A stretch of 11,106 bases of DNA from Saccoglossus kowalevskii (taxonomy: Eukaryota > Hemichordata > Enteropneusta > Harrimaniidae): the NCBI RefSeq assembly GCF_000003605.2, contig NW_003151276.1:50389-61494 (forward strand), read 5' to 3'. A program made the translations under genes and the position numbers. Positions within the stretch are counted from its first letter, which is position 1; each line of letters opens with the position of its first letter. Under the pieces are notes generated by a model. It searched no databases, was not told the DNA's origin, and was given only the letters and a program-made list of their open reading frames with translations. Positions 1-8,100 of this stretch are shown here, piece after piece.

Positions 1-140
1 ATGTATCGTAACATGTATGATCTATGTACTAAATTTGAATGAAAAACTGACAAAGCATGTCAAAATACGACATTTTCAAAAAACAAGATGGCTGCCAGTC
101 GGCCATCTTTGATCCAATTGTGAAATAAATCATCATGGAC
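1..140 (-). repeat. Tandem unit, copy 1 (140 bp)
   Basis: This unit aligns to 141-275 with an offset of exactly 140 bp. Shared blocks include ACATGTAT near the start, CTGACAAAGCATGT, CATTTTCAAAAAACAAGATG and GCTGCCAGTCGGCCAT. It differs by scattered substitutions and single-base indels. Confidence 0.8.
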
Positions 141-275
141 ATGTATCCTAACATGTATAATCTATGTACCAAGTTTGAATGAAAACTGACAAAGCATGTC
201 CAAAATACAACATTTTCAAAAAACAAGATGGCTGCCAGTCGGCCATTTTGAATCGAATCGCTAAATCACTGCATG
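141..275 (-). repeat. Tandem unit, copy 2
   Basis: This second unit begins at ATGTATCCTAACATG, matching ATGTATCGTAACATG at position 1. Similarity fades after about position 260, where the linker towards the palindrome begins. Confidence 0.75.
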
Positions 276-389
276 TGCATATGTCCCACATAAAGTACGA
301 GGCACATGCAAAGAATGAACAGAATCGGTCCAAGGGATTCTGAGATATGACTCCGGACGGACACACGGACGGACGGAGACCGAATTATA

Positions 390-424
390 AGTCCCCGTTT
401 TTGGACTTCGTCCGAACGGGGACT
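390..424. repeat. Long terminal hairpin, arms AGTCCCCGTT / AACGGGGACT
   Basis: The perfect 10-bp outer arms AGTCCCCGTT and AACGGGGACT flank an inner palindrome GGAC-TTC-GTCC. The left side carries a three-T bulge where the right side has one C·G pair. The hairpin marks one end of the repeat element, next to a GGACGGAC tract at 354-380. Confidence 0.85.
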
Positions 425-1525
425 AAAAAACAAAATGTGATATGGCTATTAAAAAATTTGTAATTTGTAAATGGAACTGTTTTGTTGATGATGCCTGAAG
501 TTGACTTTGACCCTCAAAAGGTTAAGATGAAGGTTCGTGGGTGCTTATATATTTTTAATTACCTCTGTATAAATTGAGTGAGAATTTTGTTTTTGTGTAT
601 GCATGTTTCTCTCAAAACTATGCCTTTGAGTTTTTTCACTCAAAACAGACATACAGAAAACATACAGAAAACAGATGTCTATGAACTGATCAGCAAACTT
701 GGAATCAGACCGCGCCAGGATTGTACAGCGAGAGTCAAAAGAGAAAAATTCTGAATTTATAAATTCATTACTATTTGTTTTTATTATATTCAAGATTTCT
801 GTCAATAAGTTAATCAAATAATGCAATATGTGCAGTTATTGGTATGCTAGATGAGAATTTTCAGTAGAAACATTTAACTGTTTGATCCAGTAAAAGTATT
901 GTGTGAAATGCCAAAATGAAATGCTGTCAACATTTTCTGAAGGCTACTCAATTCTCCGCAATGCAATTTTGTTGATGATTTGACTGAGTGGAGCATGCAG
1001 GAAACTTATTAATGAGAAGGAGGCAGTCATGTATAATCTATGATAATTGGTCTTGTCAAACGAACCTGGGTCTCATCCTTAAAAACAATGACAAAGTACC
1101 GGTAATATATTAAATTACACAAAACATTCAAACTAACAAATATTTGATTTGTATAAACATATATCATATTTGCTCTATTCTGAGTGCATCTAATAAAAGC
1201 ATATTATTATGTAAACAAAAGTTGTATTCATTGTACACTGAATTATTTAGATATGATTTTCTTATGACCATAATATTAATAGAGCAATTATGCAAAATAA
1301 GCTAGCCTCAGATTTTGAAATAGCAACTGATCAGCCTCTTTCCCACTGTATTTAATATAAATCTGACAAGTTAAGCATATTCACCAATCACAACTGTATA
1401 GGGAGTGTCTTTCATCTTGTATTTAATATAAAAATGGCTGTATGCTGTTCAACTCTTTTTCACATGTATGTCATATCTCGGTAAATAGACATTGCAATAA
1501 TGTTGAATTCTGATTTATTTGACAG
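425..1525 (+). other. Gene-free stretch, probably VPS41 intron
   Basis: I see no exon here with a supported splice pair. The RING CxxC motif that should precede the exon at 1526 was looked for and not found, so the upstream VPS41 exons probably lie left of the window. The stretch is AT-rich. The word TGTATTTAATATAAA occurs twice (1347-1361 and 1418-1432). Positions 499-537 hold a GACTTTGACCC/AAGGTT-like string adjoining the repeat element. Confidence 0.5.
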
Positions 1526-1605
1526 ATCCACGCACTGCCTGTAACATCGTTGTGTTCTTCTGTAGACATGCATTCCATGAGGATTGTCTCCCCGCACATA
1601 ATATG
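1526..1605 (+). CDS. VPS41: VPS41 penultimate coding exon
   Basis: The acceptor is TTTGACAG ending at 1525 and the donor is ATG|GTAAGT. The exon is 80 nt: two bases completing a codon begun upstream, then 26 codons in phase 0. It encodes the zinc ligands in CRHAFHEDC. Confidence 0.75.
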
Positions 1606-2058
1606 GTAAGTACATGTACACATACATTACACAGTGGAGAAGGAATGTTTGCATAATTTGTGAAACCTGGACCCCATACAGAACGGTTAATATTCACATC
1701 AGCTTCCAATTCCAATTGCGTGTGTTGCTGACCAATGACTATCACCTTGACAATACTTTATTGGTTGTGCTAAGTTCATTCTTATTTGCCTGGCATTATA
1801 GATTAACCCTTATAGCGAAACCGCTATAATTTTTCCCTCCAAAATTATTTTCTAAAATTTTGAACCAAATTGACAATTTCTTATAACTTCCTGATCTTCA
1901 TAAAAAAATTGTGTTTTATTCTGTGAAAGGTGACAGAATCTTGGCACCTGCAGGGTTAACATAGACTAAATGCTACTTCTTACTTATTGCAGGAAACATG
2001 TAATATATGCCATGCACAGAGAAGAACACCTGGCACATCATCCATGTTCAGGAGTTGA
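1526..2058 (+). CDS. VPS41: VPS41 homologue, C-terminal end (two exons, RING-H2 finger)
   Basis: VPS41 is a subunit of the HOPS complex, which tethers late endosomes, lysosomes and AP-3 vesicles for fusion; its C-terminus is a RING-H2 zinc finger. The two exons join in phase 0 into 47 full codons. The first gives IVVFFCRHAFHEDCLP, a C-H-H-C ligand set; the second gives CNIC, the last ligand pair, then a short tail and TGA. Order, spacing and the abrupt end after CNIC match animal VPS41, whose human form has VVVFHCRH...FH..CLP and FCNIC near its end. The first CxxC pair of the finger and the rest of the protein (over 800 residues) must lie upstream. The 387-bp intron has a GTAAGT donor and a TTGCAG acceptor. 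VPS18 and VPS11 have related fingers but, as I recall, not this ending. The 3' UTR and polyadenylation site are not clear. Confidence 0.75.
1803..1959. mobile_element. Candidate MITE with TTAACCCT / AGGGTTAA ends in VPS41 intron
   Basis: Perfect 8-bp inverted repeats TTAACCCT (1803-1810) and AGGGTTAA (1952-1959) bound about 157 bp. Directly inside the left end is a second perfect palindrome, TTATAGCG-AAAC-CGCTATAA (1810-1829). The size and ends fit a small non-autonomous DNA element, but eight-base ends can arise by chance in AT-rich DNA and no target-site duplication is obvious. Confidence 0.4.
1993..2058 (+). CDS. VPS41: VPS41 terminal coding exon
   Basis: The acceptor is TATTGCAG ending at 1992. 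The exon has 22 codons including TGA at 2056-2058. It reads ETCNICHAQ and ends SSMFRS. The CNIC pair completes the RING-H2 finger, and the GTSS...tail sits where human VPS41 has GPGS... Confidence 0.75.
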   Translation, partial: ETCNICHAQRRTPGTSSMFRS

Positions 2059-2763
2059 TTGATTACTGGAGTAAAGAAGTGATAAACATGATATCTGCAT
2101 GATCTGAGCATTGACACATTATAATCTGATAGACTTTCATATTTAACATGCATGATGTATTACTGTATAGTTCAGTAGCAAGAAATATACATTTATACAG
2201 GAACAGAAAAATGTTGATGGCAAAGTCATCATAGTTGTGAGAAGACAAAAATGGCAGACGAAATCTCATTAAGAGAACCACAATACAGGTACTTGTTTTT
2301 GTCTCTGTTTCGAAAACCATGGTTACATAGGTCACAGGAACTGGACATGATGACGAGAGAGAATGGAACAGGATAAAAACAAGTCTCAATCTGTACAGGA
2401 ACAAAATGGTTGTTGCCAATTATATGTAGCACTTTTTTCAAGTAATTTCATGAGAGAAGAGGGATTGCCGACACACTAACTTAGTATATGTCAAGATATC
2501 CAACATGAATGTATTTAGTTCTTTGTTTTGTCAAAAAGCAAAACTCAATATTTGATAAAATTCATTACCTCCACACAAAAAGCTTCAACAGTATTTTGAG
2601 AGGAAATACAAATAAACCACTTTCCTTTAATATCTTGGTAATTCCTTTGTCTTGTATACTAAAAATAATTATTTATCCCAAGATGCTTTGCATACTCATT
2701 CTCTCTGTTTACACATGTATTGGACAGTGTATTGTGCCTGTATAACTGACATTTTTATCTTAG
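2059..2763 (+). other. VPS41 3' flank; no certain gene
   Basis: This stretch should hold the VPS41 3' UTR, but there is no AATAAA in the first 500 bp after the stop. An ATG in good context (AAAATGG, 2251) opens a short coding-like run MADEISLREPQY that meets a plausible donor CAG|GTACTT at 2288/2289. If unspliced, it continues to a TAA after about 40 codons. No downstream exon with the matching phase was found before 2764, so it is recorded only as a possible initial exon. Confidence 0.3.
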
Positions 2764-2835
2764 GTCTATTTGAACTCATGAGCCAAATAAATTTGCTGTT
2801 CATCTCGTTCGTCATTATTGCAATCATAGTATATG
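2764..2835 (+). CDS. Candidate exon encoding a membrane segment
   Basis: A 72-nt segment lies between the acceptor TTTTTATCTTAG and the donor ATG|GTACGT. In the frame of two leading bases plus 23 codons it reads LFELMSQINLLFISFVII and continues AIIVY, a strongly hydrophobic run long enough to cross a membrane. Its phases (1 in, 1 out) are compatible with the next candidate exon at 2985. I do not recognise the protein. An internal ATG (MSQ...) could be the start if the upstream exon is untranslated. Read without splicing, the frame ends GTSLVTF then TAG, which would give a tail-anchor-like end. The evidence is splice signals plus composition only. Confidence 0.4.
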
Positions 2836-2984
2836 GTACGTCTTTGGTAACATTCTAGACACTCATTTCAGAATGTGACTAACTGCCCATTTCCTGATTT
2901 CTGACCTGTGATCATATTATTGTTCCATGATTTTGCTGTATTGTATATGAACTTGTGTAATATATGTATCGTAAATTTTGCCAG

Positions 2985-3082
2985 TAACCATGACAACTGG
3001 TATTTACAAGATGCTGATAACCAGCTTTTCATTTGTATTTGTTGGCGCTTTCACAGCTCAAATAAAGATAATTTTTACTTAA
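2985..3082 (+). CDS. Candidate terminal exon of a small membrane protein
   Basis: The acceptor TTTTGCCAG ends at 2984. Two bases complete a Val codon with the G left by the exon at 2764-2835, then 31 codons follow to TAA (3080-3082). The product reads TMTTGIYKMLITSFSFVFVG, then AFTAQIKIIFT, giving a second hydrophobic segment after a short polar turn. Joined to the preceding exon it would make a two-pass hairpin-like membrane protein. TMEM258-type small membrane proteins share a loosely similar VT...IYK.L pattern, but the match is too weak to name it. The intron would be 149 bp, shorter than all the others in the window, which lowers confidence. Confidence 0.33.
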
Positions 3083-3428
3083 CCATAGTGACATTTTAAT
3101 TCATGTGACGAGTTAGTCCTGTCTGTAGCACGATCTAACAAACCACGAGTCGACCATTGTCTGATTGCATGTATGGTATTTGTTTGATGTCTCTGAGGCA
3201 GTGAGCTAAAACATAATCTTAAAAATTCAAAATGTTAATCGACAGGCAAACAAGCTTTCACAGTCTTGCTGCTTGAATAACATCCCCCACTCTGATCACT
3301 TGTCTCGATAAAAGTAAAAATTTGTGTTCTCATTGCTTTAGTCTATACAATAAAATAAAATAAAAAGCTAAACAAATGTCTGACATGATTGTGTGCTACC
3401 TAACAACATGAATGTGTATATTTGTGCC
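3083..3428. other. Gene-free stretch with a short TAAAA microsatellite
   Basis: No exon is supported here. AATAAAATAAAATAAAAA (about 3349-3366) is a short A-rich simple repeat. The rest is unremarkable AT-rich DNA up to the next hairpin element. Confidence 0.5.
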
Positions 3429-3880
3429 TTTTTTAGCTCCGCTGTTGACTTTGTCGAGCGGAGCTAAAAATATGAGTGATTGTCCGTCGCAGTCGTCCGT
3501 GTCAATGTTTTACTTTTCCGACTTCTTCTTGAAAACTACAAGCCTGAATGCTTTGATACTTGGTGTATGTACCTTGGGTAGACCTCTCTGAGGTTTGTTC
3601 ATATCTTCAATTCTCTAATTTTGGTGAATATTTTTGTCATTTTTGGTAAAAAGTGATATTTTCGACTTCTTGTTAAAAACCGCAAGTGCAATTGCTTTGA
3701 TATTACATATATAGGTACTACATGTAGACCTTTCTCAGATTTGTTCATTTCGTGATGATATCTTCAATTCTCTAATTTTGGTGAATAGTGATATTTTCGA
3801 CTTCTTGTTGAAAATCGCAAGTCCTATTGCATTGATACTATATATATTGTTCATTTTCTAATGATGTCTTCAGCTCTTTA
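3429..3880 (+). repeat. Hairpin-led tandem-repeat element (AGCTCCGCT type)
   Basis: On the plus strand this element starts with a palindrome (3431-3470) and then a GTCCGTCGCAGTCGTCCGTG tract (3482-3501). Three tandem units follow, each beginning GACTTCTT at 3520, 3664 and 3799 (periods 144 and 135 bp); the third is shortened. The units share TGCTTTGATA-like, GTAGACC, ATCTTCAATTCTCTAATTTTGG and GTGATATTTTC blocks. The layout is the same as the element at 1-424, although the unit sequences differ. No protein-coding machinery is visible. The right boundary, near 3880, is approximate. Confidence 0.75.
3431..3470. repeat. Long terminal hairpin, arms TTTTAGCTCCGCT / AGCGGAGCTAAAA
   Basis: The outer arms TTTTAGCTCCGCT and AGCGGAGCTAAAA are perfectly complementary. 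The inner part TTGAC-TTT-GTCGA continues the stem after a small mismatch. The inner GAC-TTT-GTC is nearly the same as the GAC-TTC-GTC at 403-411 in the other element. Confidence 0.85.
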
Positions 3881-3908
3881 ATTGATAGGCTGCTTGTTTT
3901 TTGTCAAA

Positions 3909-4082
3909 ATGCCAGACGATGCATCTGGTGTGAGCACAACCCCAATATCTATGAATGAGTTCTTTGATTATATAAGAAACCATTCATCAACAATTTGTGA
4001 CTTTATTTATAGTGAGATTAAAAATCATGACAGGACAGTTGTATCATTACCAGTTGCCCTTAGAGTGTCTGTATCAAAATAA
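3909..4082 (+). CDS. Orphan coding-like ORF, 57 codons, possible terminal exon
   Basis: ATG at 3909 (context TCAAAATGC) opens MPDDASGVSTTPISMNEFF, continues with DYIRNHSSTICDFIYSEIKN and ends VSVSK, TAA. The mix of acidic, aromatic and polar residues looks like soluble protein and is unlike the low-complexity ORFs nearby. Alternatively, this is a last exon beginning at 3917 after TTTTTTGTCAAAATGCCAG, whose two leading bases are in phase with the donor at 2835. An AATAAA lies 12 bases after the stop. I do not recognise the product and see no domain. It directly follows a repeat element, so a repeat-derived origin is possible. Confidence 0.3.
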   Translation: MPDDASGVSTTPISMNEFFDYIRNHSSTICDFIYSEIKNHDRTVVSLPVALRVSVSK

Positions 4083-4093
4083 TTTGATCTTAA

Positions 4094-4099
4094 AATAAA
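4094..4099 (+). promoter_or_regulatory. Candidate polyadenylation signal AATAAA (+)
   Basis: A canonical hexamer lies 12 nt after the TAA of the ORF ending at 4082. It would end a plus-strand transcript covering the candidate exons. AATAAA is common by chance in such AT-rich DNA. Confidence 0.3.
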
Positions 4100-4386
4100 T
4101 CAACAAAATCATGTTTGTTATATACAAAGTTGAGTTGATAAATACATGCATACATCAGCTTTTTATTTAATACAACATATAACTGATTGTATCATGTTTT
4201 CTAAGGTGGGGACCATATGAAACTATGGCAAAAAACTGTTAAATATTTTTTTTTTCAATGATAAAATCACTAATTTCTTTTATTCCCCAAGAAATCGGCG
4301 AGCATAATTTTTTTCTGTTATTGATTGCTGCAGGATTTTATTCTGTGCAATTTCTTTTCCCAATTGTGCCATTCCAGTTTTTAATG

Positions 4387-4401
4387 CCCCCCCCCCCCCC
4401 C
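4387..4401 (+). repeat. Poly-C run, 15 bases
   Basis: This is an uninterrupted C homopolymer, unusual against the AT-rich background. Its length is likely to vary between individuals or by sequencing error. Confidence 0.9.
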
Positions 4402-4404
4402 AGG

Positions 4405-4461
4405 AAACGGTGACAATGCAGTTTGGTAAACATTGCAGCTTGGTAAACGGTGACAATGTAG
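4405..4461 (+). repeat. Direct repeat AAACGGTGACAATG(C/T)AG
   Basis: The 17-base word occurs at 4405-4421 and 4445-4461 with one mismatch. A diverged partial copy, GTAAACATTGCAGCTTGG, lies between. This looks like a small local duplication next to the poly-C run. Confidence 0.6.
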
Positions 4462-4767
4462 CTGGACTATGACTATATTCACTATACCAAGAAGGTGGTC
4501 ATTTTTCATACTAAATTTTGCAATTCTTATACCCCAAGGATTCATAAGATTAGGGTATGCAACAGGGAAATGAAGAACAAATTGATACATGTAATCATAA
4601 AAATACAACAGAAACCTAAATTTCTAGAAATCCTAATCTTAGAGATTCATTTCTATTTATGCAATCAAACATTCCCAAGCACCCAATGTATTCTGTGATG
4701 CTGGTTAGAGCTACGTTCAATTGTTGTGCACTGAATGGAATCATCAGAGTTTACTTCTCGTGAGATC

Positions 4768-4773
4768 TTTATT
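4768..4773 (-). promoter_or_regulatory. CAPN7: Candidate CAPN7 polyadenylation signal AATAAA (-)
   Basis: TTTATT on the plus strand is AATAAA on the minus strand, about 210 nt after the CAPN7 stop. It is the first canonical hexamer I find downstream of the stop. Confidence 0.4.
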
Positions 4774-4982
4774 GTATAATACTTGTATACAGCTCTGAAA
4801 GTTGCATACCCTTATCTCATAAATCCTTGCCTACATTAATTTGTATGCTAAATACCCATAAATTAAAATTAACCTTATTTTAACCAAAGACGCACATTTG
4901 TTTATATTTATGAATGCCCTACTACTAGAGCAAATACAAAACATTTATACATGACTAACACAAATGTATCAAATTTAGCATT

Positions 4983-5127
4983 TCATTGAAGTTGGTTAAT
5001 TTTCATTGGACAGGATGCTGAGACAGTAAGAAAGAATGGACCTTGCTGTTGTGGTTTGAATGTACACGGCATTATGTTGTAAACACCTCCTGGAACATCC
5101 TCTATTTGCATGACACAGAAACCACGC
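4983..5127 (-). CDS. CAPN7: CAPN7 terminal coding exon
   Basis: The acceptor is TATTTGTAG. The exon is 145 nt with TGA at 4985-4983. It reads RGFCVMQIEDVPGGVYNIMP, then QQGPFFLTV and the end MKINQLQ, matching the human GPFFLDF...IKITQLQ ending. Confidence 0.95.
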
Positions 5128-8100
5128 CTACAAATAAAACACATTTGTTAAATGTATGTAGTAAGGTTGCCATAGTAACTTATTTATATACTTAAAATTG
5201 TTACCATGTTGTTAGCAGATTTTTATATCCACCTAACACTACCACTGATGTACATTAGTAAATCTGGTTTTATTAGACAAATTTTCATTTTATTTTTTTC
5301 GATGTTACCTGAAGGGGAGGCCAGGGGTCTTATGGGTAACAGCTTATCAGATAGTGGGAGGCCAGGGGTCTTATGGGTAACAGCTTATCAGATAGTGGGA
5401 GGCCAGGGGTCTTATGGGTAACAGCTGATCAGTTTCCCTTACCATCTGAGGTTACAATCGAACAATTAGGAATATATGGATAAACTCATAATAAACAATA
5501 ACACTTTATAACAGTCATTTATGCAATGTATTAACCCCAGAATTGAAGAAGCAGAGTTATGCGAATTACAAACCTTGGACTTGTATCAAACGAGTAAATG
5601 AGCATTAGTAAAAGTCAGAATGAAGGAAATTTTACCTGAAGTCACCAGAGTGCATCTTGGTAAATGACGTTCCCTGTCCTGCAGTTGAGACTGAAATCAC
5701 TTCAAATCCAACACTGTATTCCCTGTAGCATAAAAATAAATTCAATCATACTGATCAATAATTCAGCATTCCCATAGTAATCTCATAATGACATTATTTT
5801 ATAAGACTTAAAAAATAGTTTTTTTATTATTTAGGGAGTGAATTGACATTCTGGAATAATGTTCACCAAAGCAAGAACACATGTACCCTTTTAACCAGAA
5901 TGTCCAAAGACACCTTGTTTTTAACATGTATATTGTTAACATTTATACCACCAGCTCCTTATTTTCATCACAAATTTGTTTATAGTCTGCAATTCCCTGC
6001 AGAAGACTCAGATAAAAATAGCCAAATGTTTTGAAAAAAAAATGAAAACTGACCCAACATTAGGATTCATTTCCAGAAATATTAAAAAATATAAGAAAAT
6101 AGTGCGAACAAATTTAGGCAAGAAAATCTGGTGGTGAAAAGGTTGAGGGTTTACAACTTTGATATCTATGTACAGTGATGTGCAGAAGATGATTTCATGT
6201 GTGCTTCAGTGAGACGTATCTCTAACCAATGGCATAGAACCCAGTAATCACTTGGTAATGTTCGATTATATAAATTGAAAGGACCAAGATTACCACATTC
6301 TGTATACAAACTAGCAAAACAGTCCGAGTAAACACAAACCAGTTCTTTCACAGACTCGCTCATTTGCATTTGGTTCTAGAAATGTACGTGTAAGCTGTTC
6401 ATCACATCCGTGCACACACAGATGCAATACTTACTTTGGTCCTTTCAGGTCAATCATTAAATAATTCCCACTTGTGTTATTTTGTAAAGTGACTTGATAT
6501 ATCGGGTTATTTGGATGAGTGTCTGCGTAATTACCGCAACCCCCCGCAGTATGACCCGACCACTGACCAGTAATCTACAAAGTAAACATACGCATAGTAT
6601 TCATATTCACATGATTTGATTTAATGTTTTGTTGAAGTTCACAGCCAATGACAAAATAACCTAACCAAGCATGCTACATGGCAAGTATGTGTGAGCGTCT
6701 GTCACGCAACGTGACCACTGCTTGTAATTGCGTTCAGTAGGAAGTTTGTCATACATGTGTGACAAAGATGCTATTAGACTTTCGAGACTATTATATTTAC
6801 TAAAACTTAAAAGAAGTCACAAAATAAACAAATTTGACATATATAAGTATAATCCAAGATACGTACATAACATAATTTAACAATTTATTGACACAACACT
6901 ATATATGGTTCATACAGCAGTATGGTCACTAAACACACTATAACTATCAACTAGAATAGAATATAGAATAGAATATACCGGTACATATTTGGCAAAAGGT
7001 ATAATAGAATAAGTGTCTAATGCACTTAATAAATATATGAACTTACATTCTTCATTAAGTTTTTCAAACTCTGGAAAGCTAATTTTGTAAAATAAATGTC
7101 CTCTATACTGAACAATATTAGCATTATTTCTGATGCATCACACAATTTGCATATTTGCTCAGTTCATGGTATATTTTTGTAGCACCCTTGTTCTATTGGT
7201 AAACTGTCACTTAATATCCTTAATTTTGTTATTGCTGATCGAATAAAGCAATCCAGAAAAATTAAAATATAATTGTTGGGCAATGACTCCAATCACTTAT
7301 ATCCCTGGTTCTGTCTCTATGACGACAGCAGTGTGTTATCATGTACTTCACAGTTCATCAAATACAGTAAATCTAAACTTATTTTGCACTTACCATTTTC
7401 TCACTGGTGTAAGGCTCTGGCACTTTTGTTAACTTGAACTCGCAACTAGCAAAAATCTTGATGAAATGAAATTAAAAAAAAAAGTTAACAATGTCACTAC
7501 TTCCTTTGGTGGGGATTACAGATTTAACGTACTTATATGTATAAAGAAAGGTGTGTTACATGCATTGGAGATTGCACAAAAAAAACAATACCGGTACTTC
7601 AAACGAGTTAGTTATGACAGACAAGGTGATCGTCAGTTTTTATTTTTAATCATTGTGTATTTGCCGCTTTGAATGGAAATGCATATCAGATAAACTAGTT
7701 TATTTCTTTTGCCACAATTTATCATTTTCAGTGTAACCAATAATCATCTTTGACGCATACAACAATGTTTTTGGACAAAAGTTTGATTTACAAATACAGA
7801 TCACCATCACATAACCATCCACGCTTAGGAATGCTGAATACACACATACTGTAATCGCTTTAATTTTACAAATTTATGAATTTTGTAGCTGTGAAAATCT
7901 CTCTCACAAAGTGTCAAAGATGAAATTTTCATGATTGTCATAAAATCATCATCATGAAAATATTTAGCAGCGAAATTAATCAGTTTACAGTATCTGTATC
8001 AACTTTTAGTTTGATTTTCTAATGTGATCATGTGGATTGATGTGTCAGTAAAACTCAACATGTTATCTATCTTTGGAATCAAAGCCCAGGTGTTCCACCA

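Larger units (their letters stand above)
1..424 (-). repeat. Hairpin-led tandem-repeat element (GTCCCCGTT type), cut by left edge
   Basis: Read on the minus strand, this element starts with a palindrome (424-390). A GTCCGTCC-rich tract (about 380-354) and a short linker follow, then two tandem units of about 140 bp (275-141 and 140-1). The two units are near-identical over long stretches, including the block AAGATGGCTGCCAGTCGGCC on the plus strand. Read on the minus strand, both copies encode the peptide MADWQPSCFLKM, but the 140-bp period is not a multiple of three and the frame differs between copies, so I treat these as repeats and not genes. The element runs off the window edge, so its full copy number is unknown. 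Its class is also unknown; it has no transposase or reverse transcriptase in view. Confidence 0.8.
4100..4767. other. Gene-free stretch between convergent transcripts
   Basis: No exon is supported on either strand. The stretch holds a poly-C run, a small direct repeat, and AT-rich DNA with several T-rich runs. The longest minus-strand ORF here (4608-4381) reads through the poly-C run as glycines and is not credible as a gene. Confidence 0.5.

Noticed and set aside
29-366. Two minus-strand ORFs sharing MADWQPSCFLKM
   Set aside because: They are the two copies of a 140-bp tandem repeat read in different frames. The period is not a multiple of three, and nothing suggests translation.
499-537. 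TTGACTTTGACCC / AAAAGGTTAAG as nuclear-receptor half-sites
   Set aside because: Half-sites are imperfect, there is no promoter nearby, and such strings are common next to dispersed repeats in invertebrate genomes.
898-950. CVKC-containing frame as the missing first CxxC exon of VPS41
   Set aside because: There is a stop just upstream in frame, no acceptor, no donor, and no similarity beyond the two cysteines.
2836-2871. Intron ending at the strong acceptor ACTCATTTCAG
   Set aside because: The intron would be only 36 bp, too short for normal splicing, and would end the protein four codons later.
2764-3082. Identification of the membrane-protein candidate as TMEM258
   Set aside because: Only a loose VT...IYK.L pattern agrees; spacing and flanking residues do not.
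5206-5421. Plus-strand ORF running into the 41-bp repeat
   Set aside because: The repeat period changes frame each copy, and the ORF lies inside a CAPN7 intron with no homology.
5315-5432. Direct repeats considered as a CRISPR array
   Set aside because: The copies are contiguous, with no unique spacers, in a eukaryotic intron.
5843-6034. Plus-strand ORF in a CAPN7 intron
   Set aside because: It is antisense to an intron, without homology or splice context, and its composition is typical of chance ORFs in AT-rich DNA.
7466-7672. Plus-strand ORF starting in an A-rich run
   Set aside because: It lies antisense to a CAPN7 intron and its lysine-rich start comes from the poly-A complement of the splice-acceptor T-run.
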